DNA from: Moniliella sp. 'wahieum'
Taxonomy: Eukaryota > Basidiomycota > Moniliellomycetes > Moniliellales > Moniliellaceae
Reading direction: 5' to 3'
Assembly (NCBI GenBank): GCA_003971905.1
Contig: RSEE01000062.1
Span: forward strand, 62,001-126,000
Length of the DNA stretch: 64,000 bases
Shown here: piece by piece, positions 48,533-58,078 of the stretch
Layout: every line of letters begins with the position of its first letter
Position numbering within the stretch: position 1 is the stretch's first letter
Notes under the pieces: model-generated
What the model saw: only the letters and a program-made list of their open reading frames with translations
What the model was told of the DNA's origin: nothing
The model's database searches: none
Made by a program: the position numbers and the translations under genes

Positions 48533-48717
48533 GTGATATAACTACGCTGGCGAAGGGGGGAACGGTGGCTAGGTGGCGACGGGGACCGGGGAACGGTGGC
48601 TAAGGTGGCGACGGGGGAACGGTGGCTACGGTGGCGGCTGCGAGCAGCAACCAAGCTGGGGCGAAGCCCCAGCTGACCGGGCCGTAGGCCCGGTGGTCTC
48701 CTCGTACGTTATATCAC
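48533..48717. mobile_element. Candidate 185-bp MITE with nested hairpins
   Basis: Perfect 10-bp terminal inverted repeats: GTGATATAAC at 48533-48542 and its complement GTTATATCAC at 48708-48717. Inside are three copies of a GGGGAACGGTGGCTA/GGTGGCGAC minisatellite (48555-48636) and two perfect hairpins: 9-bp arms AGCTGGGGC with GAA loop (48654-48674) and 8-bp arms ACCGGGCC with GTA loop (48676-48694). No coding capacity. A target-site duplication is not clear. It could instead be a structured RNA or a repeat junction. Confidence 0.45.
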
Positions 48718-49050
48718 GCGTCACCTCCGTCTAACGAGAGCGGTCGCGGTCGGCGACCAGTCGGGGCATCAGTGGCAACAAGTAACAGGTTCCCCTCTTC
48801 AGTCGATAGTCTCCATATTCAATCCACACGCACAGGACCATTGATAAGCTGTCATATATATCAGCTGATAGCTCCGCCGATATCCGATATCCGGTCCCGG
48901 CTTTCCCGCCCCCAGTCGCTGGGAGCTCTTGCGTACCGCCATGCATCGGTACCATCAGTATTCAGACTGAGTACTCCTCCCTCGACACTTTCAAATGCTT
49001 CGTCGTTCATCGATCTTCATCAGTCTCGCAGCTTCTGGCAACAGTCCTTG

Positions 49051-49106
49051 GTCACACGTCACACGTCACATGTCACATGTTACATGTTACATGTCATGCA
49101 TGTCAC
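49051..49106. repeat. Mixed ACGTGT/ACATGT/ATGCAT array
   Basis: Eight consecutive near-7-bp units (CACACGT, CACACGT, CACATGT, CACATGT, TACATGT, TACATGT, CATGCATG) in which the palindrome mutates stepwise. Confidence 0.85.
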
Positions 49107-49477
49107 AGCGCAGCTTCCGTCCCGGTTGCTGCTCCAATCGCAGTCAGGCCCCAGACTCAGGGCTATGTGTGTTCCTCGCTACCGCGCTACCTCTTCTTCC
49201 GTCCGCGAGATGCCGAACGCCTTTTCAGGCACAACGACGTCACACGTCTCAGCTCTGCGCAAACGCCGCGGATCAGAGTCTACACAGGTCTACGCAGCTT
49301 CGCATCGAGCCCCACACACAAGTCGCCTTAATGCATTATCGATGTTACATGTTACGTGTTATACACCCAAAGACCTTTCTCGCATAGCTAGTAACTAATA
49401 GTAACTCCCCTCGGACTCGGTACTCAGTACTCACCGGTCATCACCAACACCCCAAAGCTCGAACATGCTGTGCATGT

Positions 49478-49524
49478 GAGTACTGAGTGTACTCAACTGA
49501 GTACTGAGTACTGAGTACTGAGTA
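49478..49524. repeat. Heptamer array, AGTACT + G
   Basis: AGTACT repeats with G or C spacers; four consecutive GAGTACT units at the 3' end are perfect. Confidence 0.9.
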
Positions 49525-49777
49525 TCGACCGTTCCGACCTCCAAAGGGGTTTGGATCCCTTTGATAACTAGTATGTATACCCCCCACACCAGACTGGGCG
49601 CAAGGCGCACTCAGATGTCAGAGGGGAGTGTGCCCGTCTATGATGCATGATGCCTGACAGTCCCAGGCACGCGGCAGGTGCGGCTACCTCATAGACTCCA
49701 TCCAGTATATACTCTCACATACACTGCAAGCTGTCCAACGTCCTACTCTACTAAGTAGACTTGCACGTGCCCGTGAA

Positions 49778-49830
49778 ATCATTAATCATTAATCGTTAAT
49801 CTAATCAGGCCTCAGGCCTCAGGCCTCAGG
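49778..49830. repeat. Adjacent ATTAAT+C and AGGCCT+C arrays
   Basis: ATTAAT units (49778-49802) run directly into three AGGCCT + C units (49806-49830). Confidence 0.9.
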
Positions 49831-49882
49831 GAAGATGGAAATACGCGCGCGGGACCTAGTTAACCTAGTTACGCCGCGCAGT

Positions 49883-49900
49883 GAAGCTTGAAGCTTGAAG
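49883..49900. repeat. Heptamer array, AAGCTT + G
   Basis: Two AAGCTT palindromes with G spacer, extended by GAAG on both sides. A similar array lies at 50336-50355. Confidence 0.85.
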
Positions 49901-50004
49901 CCGGTGAGGAAAAGGCCTGGGAGGCCTGGGGAGGCATGAGACCTGAGGCCTCGGACACGGGCGCCCTCCGAAGTCAGCTTTTGACTATTGGTCCCCTACC
50001 ACAT

Positions 50005-50107
50005 GTCACTAGTCACTAGTCACTTGTCACTTGCCACGACTGTATTCGTCGCTGTGGGGTCACCGGTCACCACTCGGTACTCGGTACTCGCAGGTCACCG
50101 GTCACCC
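50005..50107. repeat. ACTAGT+C, ACCGGT+C and AGTACT-like arrays
   Basis: ACTAGT with C spacers at 50005-50032. After a short gap ACCGGT + C, then CGGTACT units, then ACCGGT + C again (50059-50107). Confidence 0.85.
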
Positions 50108-50829
50108 GTGTCTGCTGGTCATTCTGCCGCAGCCGGGGCGGGCAAAAATGCCAAGACTTGCATCACTGGGCTTTGGGGGAGCGTAAGATCGGGTAGAGCC
50201 GCTAAGACAGTATTTGTGGGGTATTTGGCTTGGCGCTCACCGATCGACGATGGCTGAGACCCGAGGGAACACATGGGTGGTGGCGCAGAGGGTGGGAAGC
50301 TTGAAGCTGTGACATCTGATGCTGCTTGAAGCTCTTGAAACTTGAAGCTTGAAGATGCGATGCCGGGCGGCAGCCTGCAACACCCAGTCGCAGATCTTTA
50401 CTTTTTGGATGCCACGAAAGACAGTTGCCACCGAGGTTGTCGGTCGTCGGTCGTCACCCGGTGCGAGCATCGCAAAGTGCCAAGTCCTACTTCAGGGTCC
50501 GAAAGGTCTGATTAATGATTAGTACTTAGTCTCTGATCTATACCATCGCGGTTAATGATCGATCACTGGCTCATGCGCTCATGAGTAATGGATTAATGAT
50601 TCATCAAGAGGGGAGGATGCGACGCCCATCTCCGCAGCCGCAACGACTGTTGCCGGACCTGCTCTCCCACCGTTTGACGCACCAGTGGTTCTTTCTTGAC
50701 GCTTGAGGCCTGACCCCCACTGCGCCCGTGCCTTGGACAGTGGAGAGTACTATCCAACGTTCACCATAGTAGGGCACGCCTACCGGCAGAGGATAGGACC
50801 GAAGACCCGAAAGACGATGGAACCAAACA

Positions 50830-50837
50830 TATATAAA
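50830..50837 (+). promoter_or_regulatory. TATA box of aspartic protease gene
   Basis: TATATAAA lies 109 bp upstream of the protease ATG in a GC-rich context. Confidence 0.5.
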
Positions 50838-50945
50838 TCAGGAATCGCTGCATGGATAAACTGGCTTAGAGTAGATCACCGCCCTTCTTCTGCCCTTTCT
50901 GCTCTGCTCCTTCACCTCTCGAACGCACTCCAATCCCGTCCCAGT

Positions 50946-52697
50946 ATGCGCGCCCTTTCCCCCTTTGTTCTTCTGGCGATTTGCCTGGCGGCCGAACCGG
51001 TGGTGAACGCCTTGCCCATGGCAGGCGAGTCGGGTCAATCTCCCATCAAGCGTTTGACAGTGCCGCTGTATCGTCGTGAAACCGCAAGTACGAATAAGCG
51101 CGGCTTGCAGGCATCCCACGAAGAAACGGTGGCCCGAGCCAAAGCTGAAGTTGCCCACCTGCGCGCCAAGTACTCCGTGGGTCAATCCAATGACTCGACC
51201 GTTGCCACCGCGGGTCAGGCCAGCAACAATAAGCGTCAAAAAGAGGTCTTGACGACGGTTGGGCGCGATCGCTTCTACTATGCGCCAGTTACGTTCGGCA
51301 ACCCCGGGCAGACACTGGCTGTTGTGCTCGACACGGGCAGCTCGGACGCGTGGGTGGTAAGCGACAAGTGCTGGGGTAAGTATGTGACGAAGTGCCCAAG
51401 TTCTCTTCCGACGCGTCGACGACATTTAGGATTTCCGACCAGCCGTTCACGTCGGTTTACGGCATTGGAAGGCTGAGGGCACACTGGTCTTGGACACTGT
51501 CTCGATGGGCGGCGCAACGGTTGACCGTATGTCGTTTGGCTTGGCGACCTATTTGTACGACAACCCGGTGTACGCGCCCGCAGCGGGCCTCGTCGGTATG
51601 GGTCGACAGGAACTGAGCGGAATGGGCGTCACGCCATTCTGGCAGGTACTGAGTAAGCTCCATGCCATCGATCCTGTGTTCTCGTTCCAGCTTGCGCGCA
51701 ACCCCGATCCACGCAACCTTACTGTCGAGGCCCCGGGAGGTATTTTCACTCTGGGTCAGCTAGACTCGGAGCAGTACTCGGGCGAGATCACTTGGATGGA
51801 TGTTGATCAACACTCCAAGTACTGGGCCGTGGAATTGGACGAAGTCACAACGATGGGAGACAAACGGCAATACAGCTCCAGCACGACCGTCCTTGACACA
51901 GGTATGTGTGTCTAATAAGTGCGACCATATGTGATTGAGCCTCCAGCAAACTGACGCGGTTTGCCATTGTAGGGACCACACTGATCAGCATGTCGGGTAG
52001 CATGATCAGTGATCTTTATGGTGCCATTCCTGGTTCGGGGCACTACAAGGACGACGCCTCGAGTGGTCTGTACACGTTCCCATGCGATACTGAAGTTAAG
52101 CTGTCGTTCACTTTGGCCGGGAAGGAGTACGCTGTCGATCCTGTCGACTTCAACTATGGCCCTGCGGACGACGCAGGGACCAACTGCCTCGGGGCGGCAT
52201 TCGACGTTGGCTTGACCGGCAGCGGTATGCCCACTGTAGTCATGGGCGATACTTTCCTCAAGTCGTACTTTACTGCTTTCCGGACCAACGACCAGGGCCA
52301 AGCACAAGTAGGTCTGGCCGCGCTCAAGTCGGGAACAGCGGCGCAGACGGCGCAGACGACTGTACCCATTGCGACTGCAACGGATGTGACGGCGTCGCGA
52401 CACAATTACGTCACGACGGACTACAGTCAAACCACTGAGTCAGCCGCAGGTACCGGTATCTACTGGGCCACGGACTTCTCTGCCCCCATCGCCTCAGGAA
52501 CGGGCGGTGTGGCTACAGCTACCTCGGCCCCGTTCGATCCTTCCGCCGCAGCTTCTGCTTCAGCAGCCTACGGCTCGGCCAGTGCGAGCGCGATGAGTTC
52601 AACTACGAGCGCTGGGTCGGTGACTGCCTCTGCCTACTCCCCCCCCATCGTCATTCTTCTCGCAGTGTTCGGAGGAATGGCTGCTGTCTATCTCTAA
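50946..52697 (+). CDS. Secreted, probably GPI-anchored pepsin-like aspartic protease
   Basis: A1-family aspartic endopeptidase of about 560 residues. Signal peptide MRALSPFVLLAICLAAEPVV ends near NALP. A basic propeptide carries kexin-type KR sites (ASTNKR; NNKRQ) before the mature domain, which opens FYYAPVTFGNPGQTL. First active-site Asp in VVLDTGSSDAW, second in VLDTGTTLISM, separated by SMGGATVDRMSFGLA and TPFWQVLSKLHAI segments. A 71-bp intron (51902-51972, GTATGT...GTAG) splits the second DTG. The C-terminal Ser/Ala/Thr-rich stalk ends in a hydrophobic segment PPIVILLAVFGGMAAVYL, a GPI-attachment pattern, so the enzyme is likely held at the wall or plasma membrane. Two single-base losses (CCC at 51395; near 51468) must be restored. 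Start chosen because the signal peptide begins there. Confidence 0.9.
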
Positions 52698-53806
52698 ATG
52701 CGTGCTGGTTGTATGTCTCTCTATTACTTGAACTATATGCTCGTTTCCATATGAAGGTCCCTTCTCTATGTAAAGCGTGCGACGCGCACAATAATTGCAT
52801 TATGATGAAGAGTTGTGGCGTTGTTTGATGTCCTAGTACTGGCGATGGCTTTGCCTCTCCCTTCGACCATGTGACCGCATTTCCATAACACAATGTAACA
52901 ACACTTCTAGGCAAAATTCACGTTTGGGTGGAAACGCGCGTCATACTGATTCTGTCCGTGGCAGCCAACTCTCCAGGCTGTGGGAATTCGAATCGACCGC
53001 CCCTGTATGGCGCCGATATGGGAATGGGATTCTTTACGGGGTATTGTCTTTACAAATCATAGGGGTGAACTCAGCACGGTCCACAGGGGATTGGGTCTGG
53101 GCCAGTTTTCTGTACGAGTAATGATATCGCAACAGTAGATGGCCACCGGGCCTATACGGTCCGGCTTGGGAGGTATACTAGGGAGATCATCTACAGTCCA
53201 CCTTTTCCCATCGTCTGTGACCCCCTTACTCTCCTGTGGCTATCGAAGCCAGCGCGACTCAAAAGGAATCGCCAGATCGCAAGTGCTATAATATCTGTTG
53301 TCCGTGGGGTTTTCAAGGACCTGTGTCGTCCCTTACTAGGCTTTATGCCTGTCATATGGTGACTTTTGATACTCTTCCCCGAGAAATGACCTGTGACTAC
53401 ATGGCCGACAAATGACCACTGGGTTTTCGGACTTATGGCGTCGACCTTGTGTTCGATCCGGCTCTGTACAACGTCCGTCTGCCAGCAAGCCCGGCGGGAA
53501 ACGCACGAAGAAAGCTTGCACAATTCCAACAGCGTTCCGAGCCGACACTCCTGTTTTAATGAATCACTCGGCCACGGAATCCAAACGCAAGTCAATTGGC
53601 CAGGCTTGTTGAAGCGTCTTGACCCTAACCCGCTCAAAAATGCTACGAACACAGACGAATAAGTTGCTTAATGCAGCATAATTTTTGGAAAGGGTGGTGG
53701 TGGAACAAGCCTGTCACTGAGCACAGAGCGCTGAGTAGAGGCTACAGAACAACGACGATCTGAGCAAAGGAGCCACTGTGCTCGACGCGGCTCACCATTC
53801 CCAACC
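52698..53806. other. Convergent intergenic region
   Basis: Between the protease and eS25. Minus-strand frames of 70-150 codons (for example 53191-53652) show no domain. Nothing else seen. Confidence 0.5.
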
Positions 53807-54329
53807 TTAGTCCGAGGTGGCGCGAGTGTAGACCAATTGAGCATGGTGGTGAACCACACGCTTAATCTGGCCTTCTTGCTCGAGGTGCTTAATGGCACGA
53901 CGGGCGAGGGAGCCATTGATCTTCAACCGGTCAATCAAGGTGGACTGGGATGAACTTGAAGGTGGGCACCTCCTTGATGATCCGGTCGTACGTGGCCTTG
54001 TCAAGCACGACATTGTTCTGAGCCTTGTCCTTCACCTTGCCCTTGGACCACTTCTTTTTCTTCGCCGACTTGGTGGCCGAAGCCAGGATTGCAGACTTCT
54101 TAGGAGGCACTGCAAAAACGAGACTGGGGTCAGCTACCGTGTCGGCCCAGCGATCGTCCATCGTCGTCCCGCCACTTGGACTGGGGACAAGCGACGACCA
54201 AGGCGGCAAGGCGGCCTGGGCGTAGGGGAAAGAGGGGCACGGCGTATGCCCCGCACTGCGCTACGCGCAGAATGGGTTGTGCCTCTCGTTCATCGCCGAC
54301 ACCGCTTTGGATAAGGAGGAAAACTCACT
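53807..54329 (-). CDS. RPS25: Small ribosomal subunit protein eS25 (RPS25)
   Basis: 40S ribosomal protein of about 101 residues. Exon 2 (54109-53807) encodes [20 protein letters not shown], then [53 protein letters not shown] and a YTRATSD end, matching eS25 throughout. The start codon seems to be split by an intron: exon 1 ends in A at 54329 (CACAA, then GTGAGT), the intron runs 54328-54110, and exon 2 begins TG after TTTTTGCAG. Near 53947-53949 the frame breaks; adding TC restores FISQST. In a single-copy essential gene this is much more likely a read error than a mutation. Other copies elsewhere cannot be excluded. The upstream in-frame Met MDDRWADT would give an unnatural extension. Confidence 0.92.
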
Positions 54330-55907
54330 TGTGACCACTCCGGGAAATAGGCCTGGTGGGGAAGAAGAGCGGACTGGGCTGCCCACGACCCGGTAAGGTT
54401 TTCGCTCGGGCGGGTGGCGGGGCGGGTGAAACGTAGGGTTACAGAGGGTGACAGGCTCCATGCCAAAGCCATTGTTATTGCGCCTCTTCCGCAGCACCAT
54501 ATGCGTGCTAGGGTTATGCATGAGCAGCCGATGACTAGTGACTAGTGACTAGTGACTAGTGACTAGTGACTAGTGACTACTGCTGCTCCTTGTTTTCCGC
54601 TGGCGCGGGTTGGTTTACCCACCAGGCTCCTGGTTCTGTGCCCCTGCTGCCACTGTTAGGATGCTCGTCCCTACAATTGTCAGGATGACTTGCATTTCTT
54701 CATTTTGGTAGGCACTCAAAGCGCATTCGCTCGGGCTGTGAGGACCAAACATCACTATACCATCACTAGATCACTACTGAATGGTGCAAGCATGCCTTCA
54801 TTTGAACGTTTTGAACACAGGTGCGGCGGACCCCCATTCATCCGCAGCCCTCCACATCGCCGGCGGCTCACAACGATAATTGTTTTGACGGCGATCGATC
54901 AATATTCAATGCGCGGTGGCGGTGGCACAACAAAAGAGCTGTGGACTCCTAGCCTATAAGTGGAGGAGTTCTCAGCTGAGATTCAGCCCTGAGGTTCAGG
55001 CCATTCAAACCTTTCAGGGGTTCAGGGTTAGGATGGTTGGGACACTGAAGGGATCCGTCATGCATCTTGGGCTTGAAAGCATCTTCCAGCCTCGAGGGAC
55101 AGGCGACATGAAACCTGAGGATCAGGAATGAAGCTTGAAGCATGGGCCCATGGTGCGCGGTGCATGAGCTATGCGAACTTAGGACAAGAGATCATGAGAA
55201 GAGTGCTAGTGCTAGTGAACGTTGAGCACGTTCAACACGTACAGGCAACACTGCAGTCTGTCACATGAAGCACCACACCTGGGGCTTTACGCGGTACGCA
55301 GTACGCTTTATGCGCGACCGCCAATATCTGTCACAAGGGGGCTGGCTTTCTGGACCGGCCAATGTGCAAGCAGAGGCAGGCCGACCGTTAAGAGTGGAGA
55401 AAGACCACATGCTAATACCATACTAGAGGGGGCAAGAGGAAAAGAAAAATGCAAAATGAGTGAGGGTGGTGACGAGGGTTAGGGGCAGGGAGGTGGACCA
55501 AGTCCAGCTAAGAAAAAACACAAATACTGGACCAGAGCCCACGGATGGCAATAACAGAGAAGGGGGACAGCCCCGTCCACTTGACCGAGGCCGAGGCGTG
55601 GAGCAAGACATTGGCCCTAGGATACCTCGCGAGTAACGGGGGCAAAGCCAGAAATGACAAACAAAAGATAGCAGTGCAGCAAGTAGCATGTGGCATCTCG
55701 TCACCAGGACGAGAGACGAGATGGGAAGGTGTGGACAGATCTGATCTGGGTGTTCGACTACCGGGAGGGAAGGGGGGCATGCGCGTCCCGGTTCAGTACG
55801 CTGCCCAGACTGGAGATGGACAGAGAGCGTTGAAGCCAGAGAGAAAGCACCATGACAAAAAAACGCCATGGATGCATAACAAGAGAACCGGGGAGGAGGG
55901 GATGCGC
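54330..55907. other. Intergenic with perfect ACTAGT array
   Basis: No gene seen. It contains the ACTAGT+G array (54532-54579), GGTTCAGG-type words (54985-55035), and AACGTT words (55215-55240). A minus-strand frame at 55423-55869 has no domain. Confidence 0.55.
54532..54579. repeat. Perfect heptamer array, ACTAGT + G, six copies
   Basis: Six identical ACTAGTG units in a row, then one decayed unit (ACTACT). It lies about 200 bp upstream of the eS25 transcription unit. This is the cleanest example of the array family. Confidence 0.95.
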
Positions 55908-56626
55908 TTAGAAATCGTCGGCCGACAGAACGCGGTAACGCAGCGGCTTGAGCACGCCCACGTCGAGGTCGGCAAGCTCCCGGAAGACGCCCTTGGTCAT
56001 GTCGACACTAGACGAGAACAATGATGTGACGGTCAATATGGAGATCATCTCAAAACAGGGAAAGTAAACGTACCTGTGGCGACCGCAGCCAGCACATTGG
56101 TCAACAACCTTGGCGGCAACCATCTTGCCGTTGCTAGAGGTAAGAAGAAGCAAGTCAGTATAAAATGCACGCACAAAGTCACTTATGGTGAAGCCAAATA
56201 CGAACTAGTCTGGGGAGAGGAAAACAGGTTAGTGCAAGGTCGATGAGAGAGGCAATGAAGGAGTCAGTTGGGAGGGGTAGGACATACGAAGATGGAGCCA
56301 GCTGCCGCATGGGGGGCCGCCAGCGGGAACGGCAACAACCATGTCGTTGTCAGAGGGGGTGGGGCCGCCGCAGGCCGGGTTGTCGAGCTGCGAGCAAGAA
56401 GCACAAGTTAGCGAGCGTGAGAGACTGGGAATGGAGAGAGAGTGCGCACCTGGCCACCATAGTAGTAGGTGCCCTGGCCGCCCGAGTAGACGCGGTAGCG
56501 CTTCTCGAGCGCCGTCTCCGAGTGGCGGGCCTTGCGCTCCAGAGCGCGCGCCTCGCCCGAGTTGAGGAGGTCCGAGGCAGCAGCGAACGAGGCGGCGGCG
56601 AGAACAAGGAGGCTGGCAAACTTCAT
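55908..56626 (-). CDS. Secreted double-psi beta-barrel (RlpA/barwin-like) protein
   Basis: Small secreted protein, about 152 residues in the preferred model. Signal peptide MKFASLLVLAAASFAAAS; a basic pro-region with KR before YRVYSGGQGTYYYGG; then NPACGGPTPSDNDMVVAVPAGG, NNGKMVAAKVVDQCAGCG, SVDMTKGVFRELADLDVG and the end YRVLSADDF. Such proteins bind or act around cell-wall polymers; some inhibit cysteine proteases. Exons: 56626-56450, 56387-56288, a small exon, 56133-56074, 56007-55908. For the small exon, 22 nt (56204-56183) keeps the frame without any correction; an 8-nt version (56209-56202) or no exon would each require an indel in the C6 run near 56311. The ATGCAT array lies about 165 bp upstream. 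Confidence 0.8.
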
Positions 56627-56790
56627 CGTGGCAAAGAGAATGGGTGGGAGGGGGGAGGCTCTGGCTAGCAGAGGGCGGACGAGAGAGTGTGGTGGGGAGA
56701 GGAGATGGGAGAGCAGGCTCTCTCGCTGTTTTCTGGGCAGACGAGGGTGGGGAGGGTGGGTTGGCTGGGCTGATGCGCTGATGCGCCGGT

Positions 56791-56819
56791 GCATGATGCA
56801 TGATGCATGATGCATGATG
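56791..56819. repeat. Heptamer array, ATGCAT + G
   Basis: Three perfect ATGCATG units with partial units at each end. Confidence 0.92.
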
Positions 56820-57022
56820 GCGCTGGCCCTTGGAGCTGTGTGCTGTGGTGTGCTGTGGGGTGTTGCTACTGGCGCGGTGGCTCCGCGGTGGCTCGCGGCA
56901 GAAGGGCAGTGGGGCGCAGCAAGACTCGCCACATCATGCATCAAGCTTCAAGCTGCATGCACAGCGCTCATGCTCATGCGTCACCCTAGTGGCTGGCTTT
57001 GCCCCCAGGTGTGCTGTGCTGC

Positions 57023-57066
57023 CTTGAAGCTTTAAGCTTCAAGAGCTTTAAGCGCTAAGCTTTAAG
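57023..57066. repeat. Degenerate AAGCTT/AGCGCT array
   Basis: TTGAAGC, TTTAAGC, TTCAAGAGC, TTTAAGCGC and TAAGC units: AAGCTT and AGCGCT words interleaved. Confidence 0.75.
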
Positions 57067-57597
57067 GTGCGTTACATTACGCGTTGCGTTTCAGTAGCTT
57101 CCCTATTCCATGTGTTAGTGGCGCCGTGCGCGGTGGACCGAACAGCACAGCACAGCGGCGCAAGCGGCGCTGCGGCACAGGGCGTTGAGGGCGTTGAGCC
57201 GGTGGGAGCGTGTGAGCATGTGAGATGTGAGAGTGCTGCAGCGCCTGTGGGGCCGCCTGGGGCACCCCTCGGCCACGGTGGCGATCGGGAGGGTTCGGCG
57301 CTTCTCCGGCCACCGGCCACCCTTGTCCTCGGCGAGTCGGCGCACCGCTCGCAAGGCACCAGGGCAGTCGGCGATGTGGATCCGGGCGGTGTCGGCCACA
57401 GGGGAAGTGTCCTCTACTTTGAACATACTCACTCACATGTGATGCGGGTGATTGCGATTGAGCACTTGCGCGCGGGAGCGCTCTCCTGCGGCCGGCGCTG
57501 GCCATGTGGCCATGTGATGCGCGTGACACGTCACACAGAAATCCCACGAGCAGCCGAGGATCGACACTATCTCATCAATCATTAATCATCGATCCAT

Positions 57598-57625
57598 CCT
57601 CAGCGCCTCAGCGCCTCCGCCTCAG
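57598..57625. repeat. 8-bp repeat (CAGCGCCT)
   Basis: CCTCAGCG units at period 8. A similar repeat occurs at 11825-11860. Confidence 0.7.
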
Positions 57626-58078
57626 TATCAATGCTCCATTTGACCGGCTCAGCGGTGGGGGCAGGTGGAGCCTGGTGGCTAGTATCTAGTACCTAGTGGA
57701 GCCAGTGGAGCTACGAGCTCGCAACCGCTCCTTTTACATTTCAATGTTCCCTCATGCCCCCCTCGCCACTGCCAGTATTATGTTACCTCAGCACATTCGG
57801 CGCTCGGAATCGGCGTAGCGCGTAGACGGATAGCGCCGGTGCAATCATTAATCAAGTGCGGTTCAATTTCCATACTGAGCGCACGAGCCTCCGCCACACG
57901 AGTTCCAGATAGCAGAATCCAGATACCGCAAGTGATGCTCGCACAGTGATGTGATGGACCGGGAGCGCCGGCATCGCCATCCCTCCCATATTGGTTGCTA
58001 GCCCTGCAGCACACCCATCTGGCTCTCTCCCGGCCCTGCCCCCGCATCCTCTCTTAGAAACAGCACGCATGCGTCACG

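Larger units (their letters stand above)
47294..50945. other. Gene-free array island with candidate MITE
   Basis: No supportable gene over 3.6 kb. 47378-47425 has two 21-bp copies containing GAGAGGACGAGAATGGA at 27-bp spacing. 48533-48717 is a candidate MITE. 48.9-50.6 kb is the densest heptamer-array cluster in the window. The last 120 bp is the promoter of the aspartic protease. Confidence 0.6.
56627..58078. other. Intergenic with ATGCAT and AAGCTT arrays
   Basis: No gene seen. Arrays at 56791-56819, 57023-57066 and 57598-57625 are listed separately. Confidence 0.55.

Noticed and set aside
49478-49524. CRISPR-like look of regular repeats
   Set aside because: Units are 7 bp with a one-base spacer; no spacer-length sequences, and the genome is eukaryotic.
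52985-53010. TTCGAATC word resembling a tRNA T-loop
   Set aside because: No matching acceptor stem, D-arm or anticodon arm could be folded around it.
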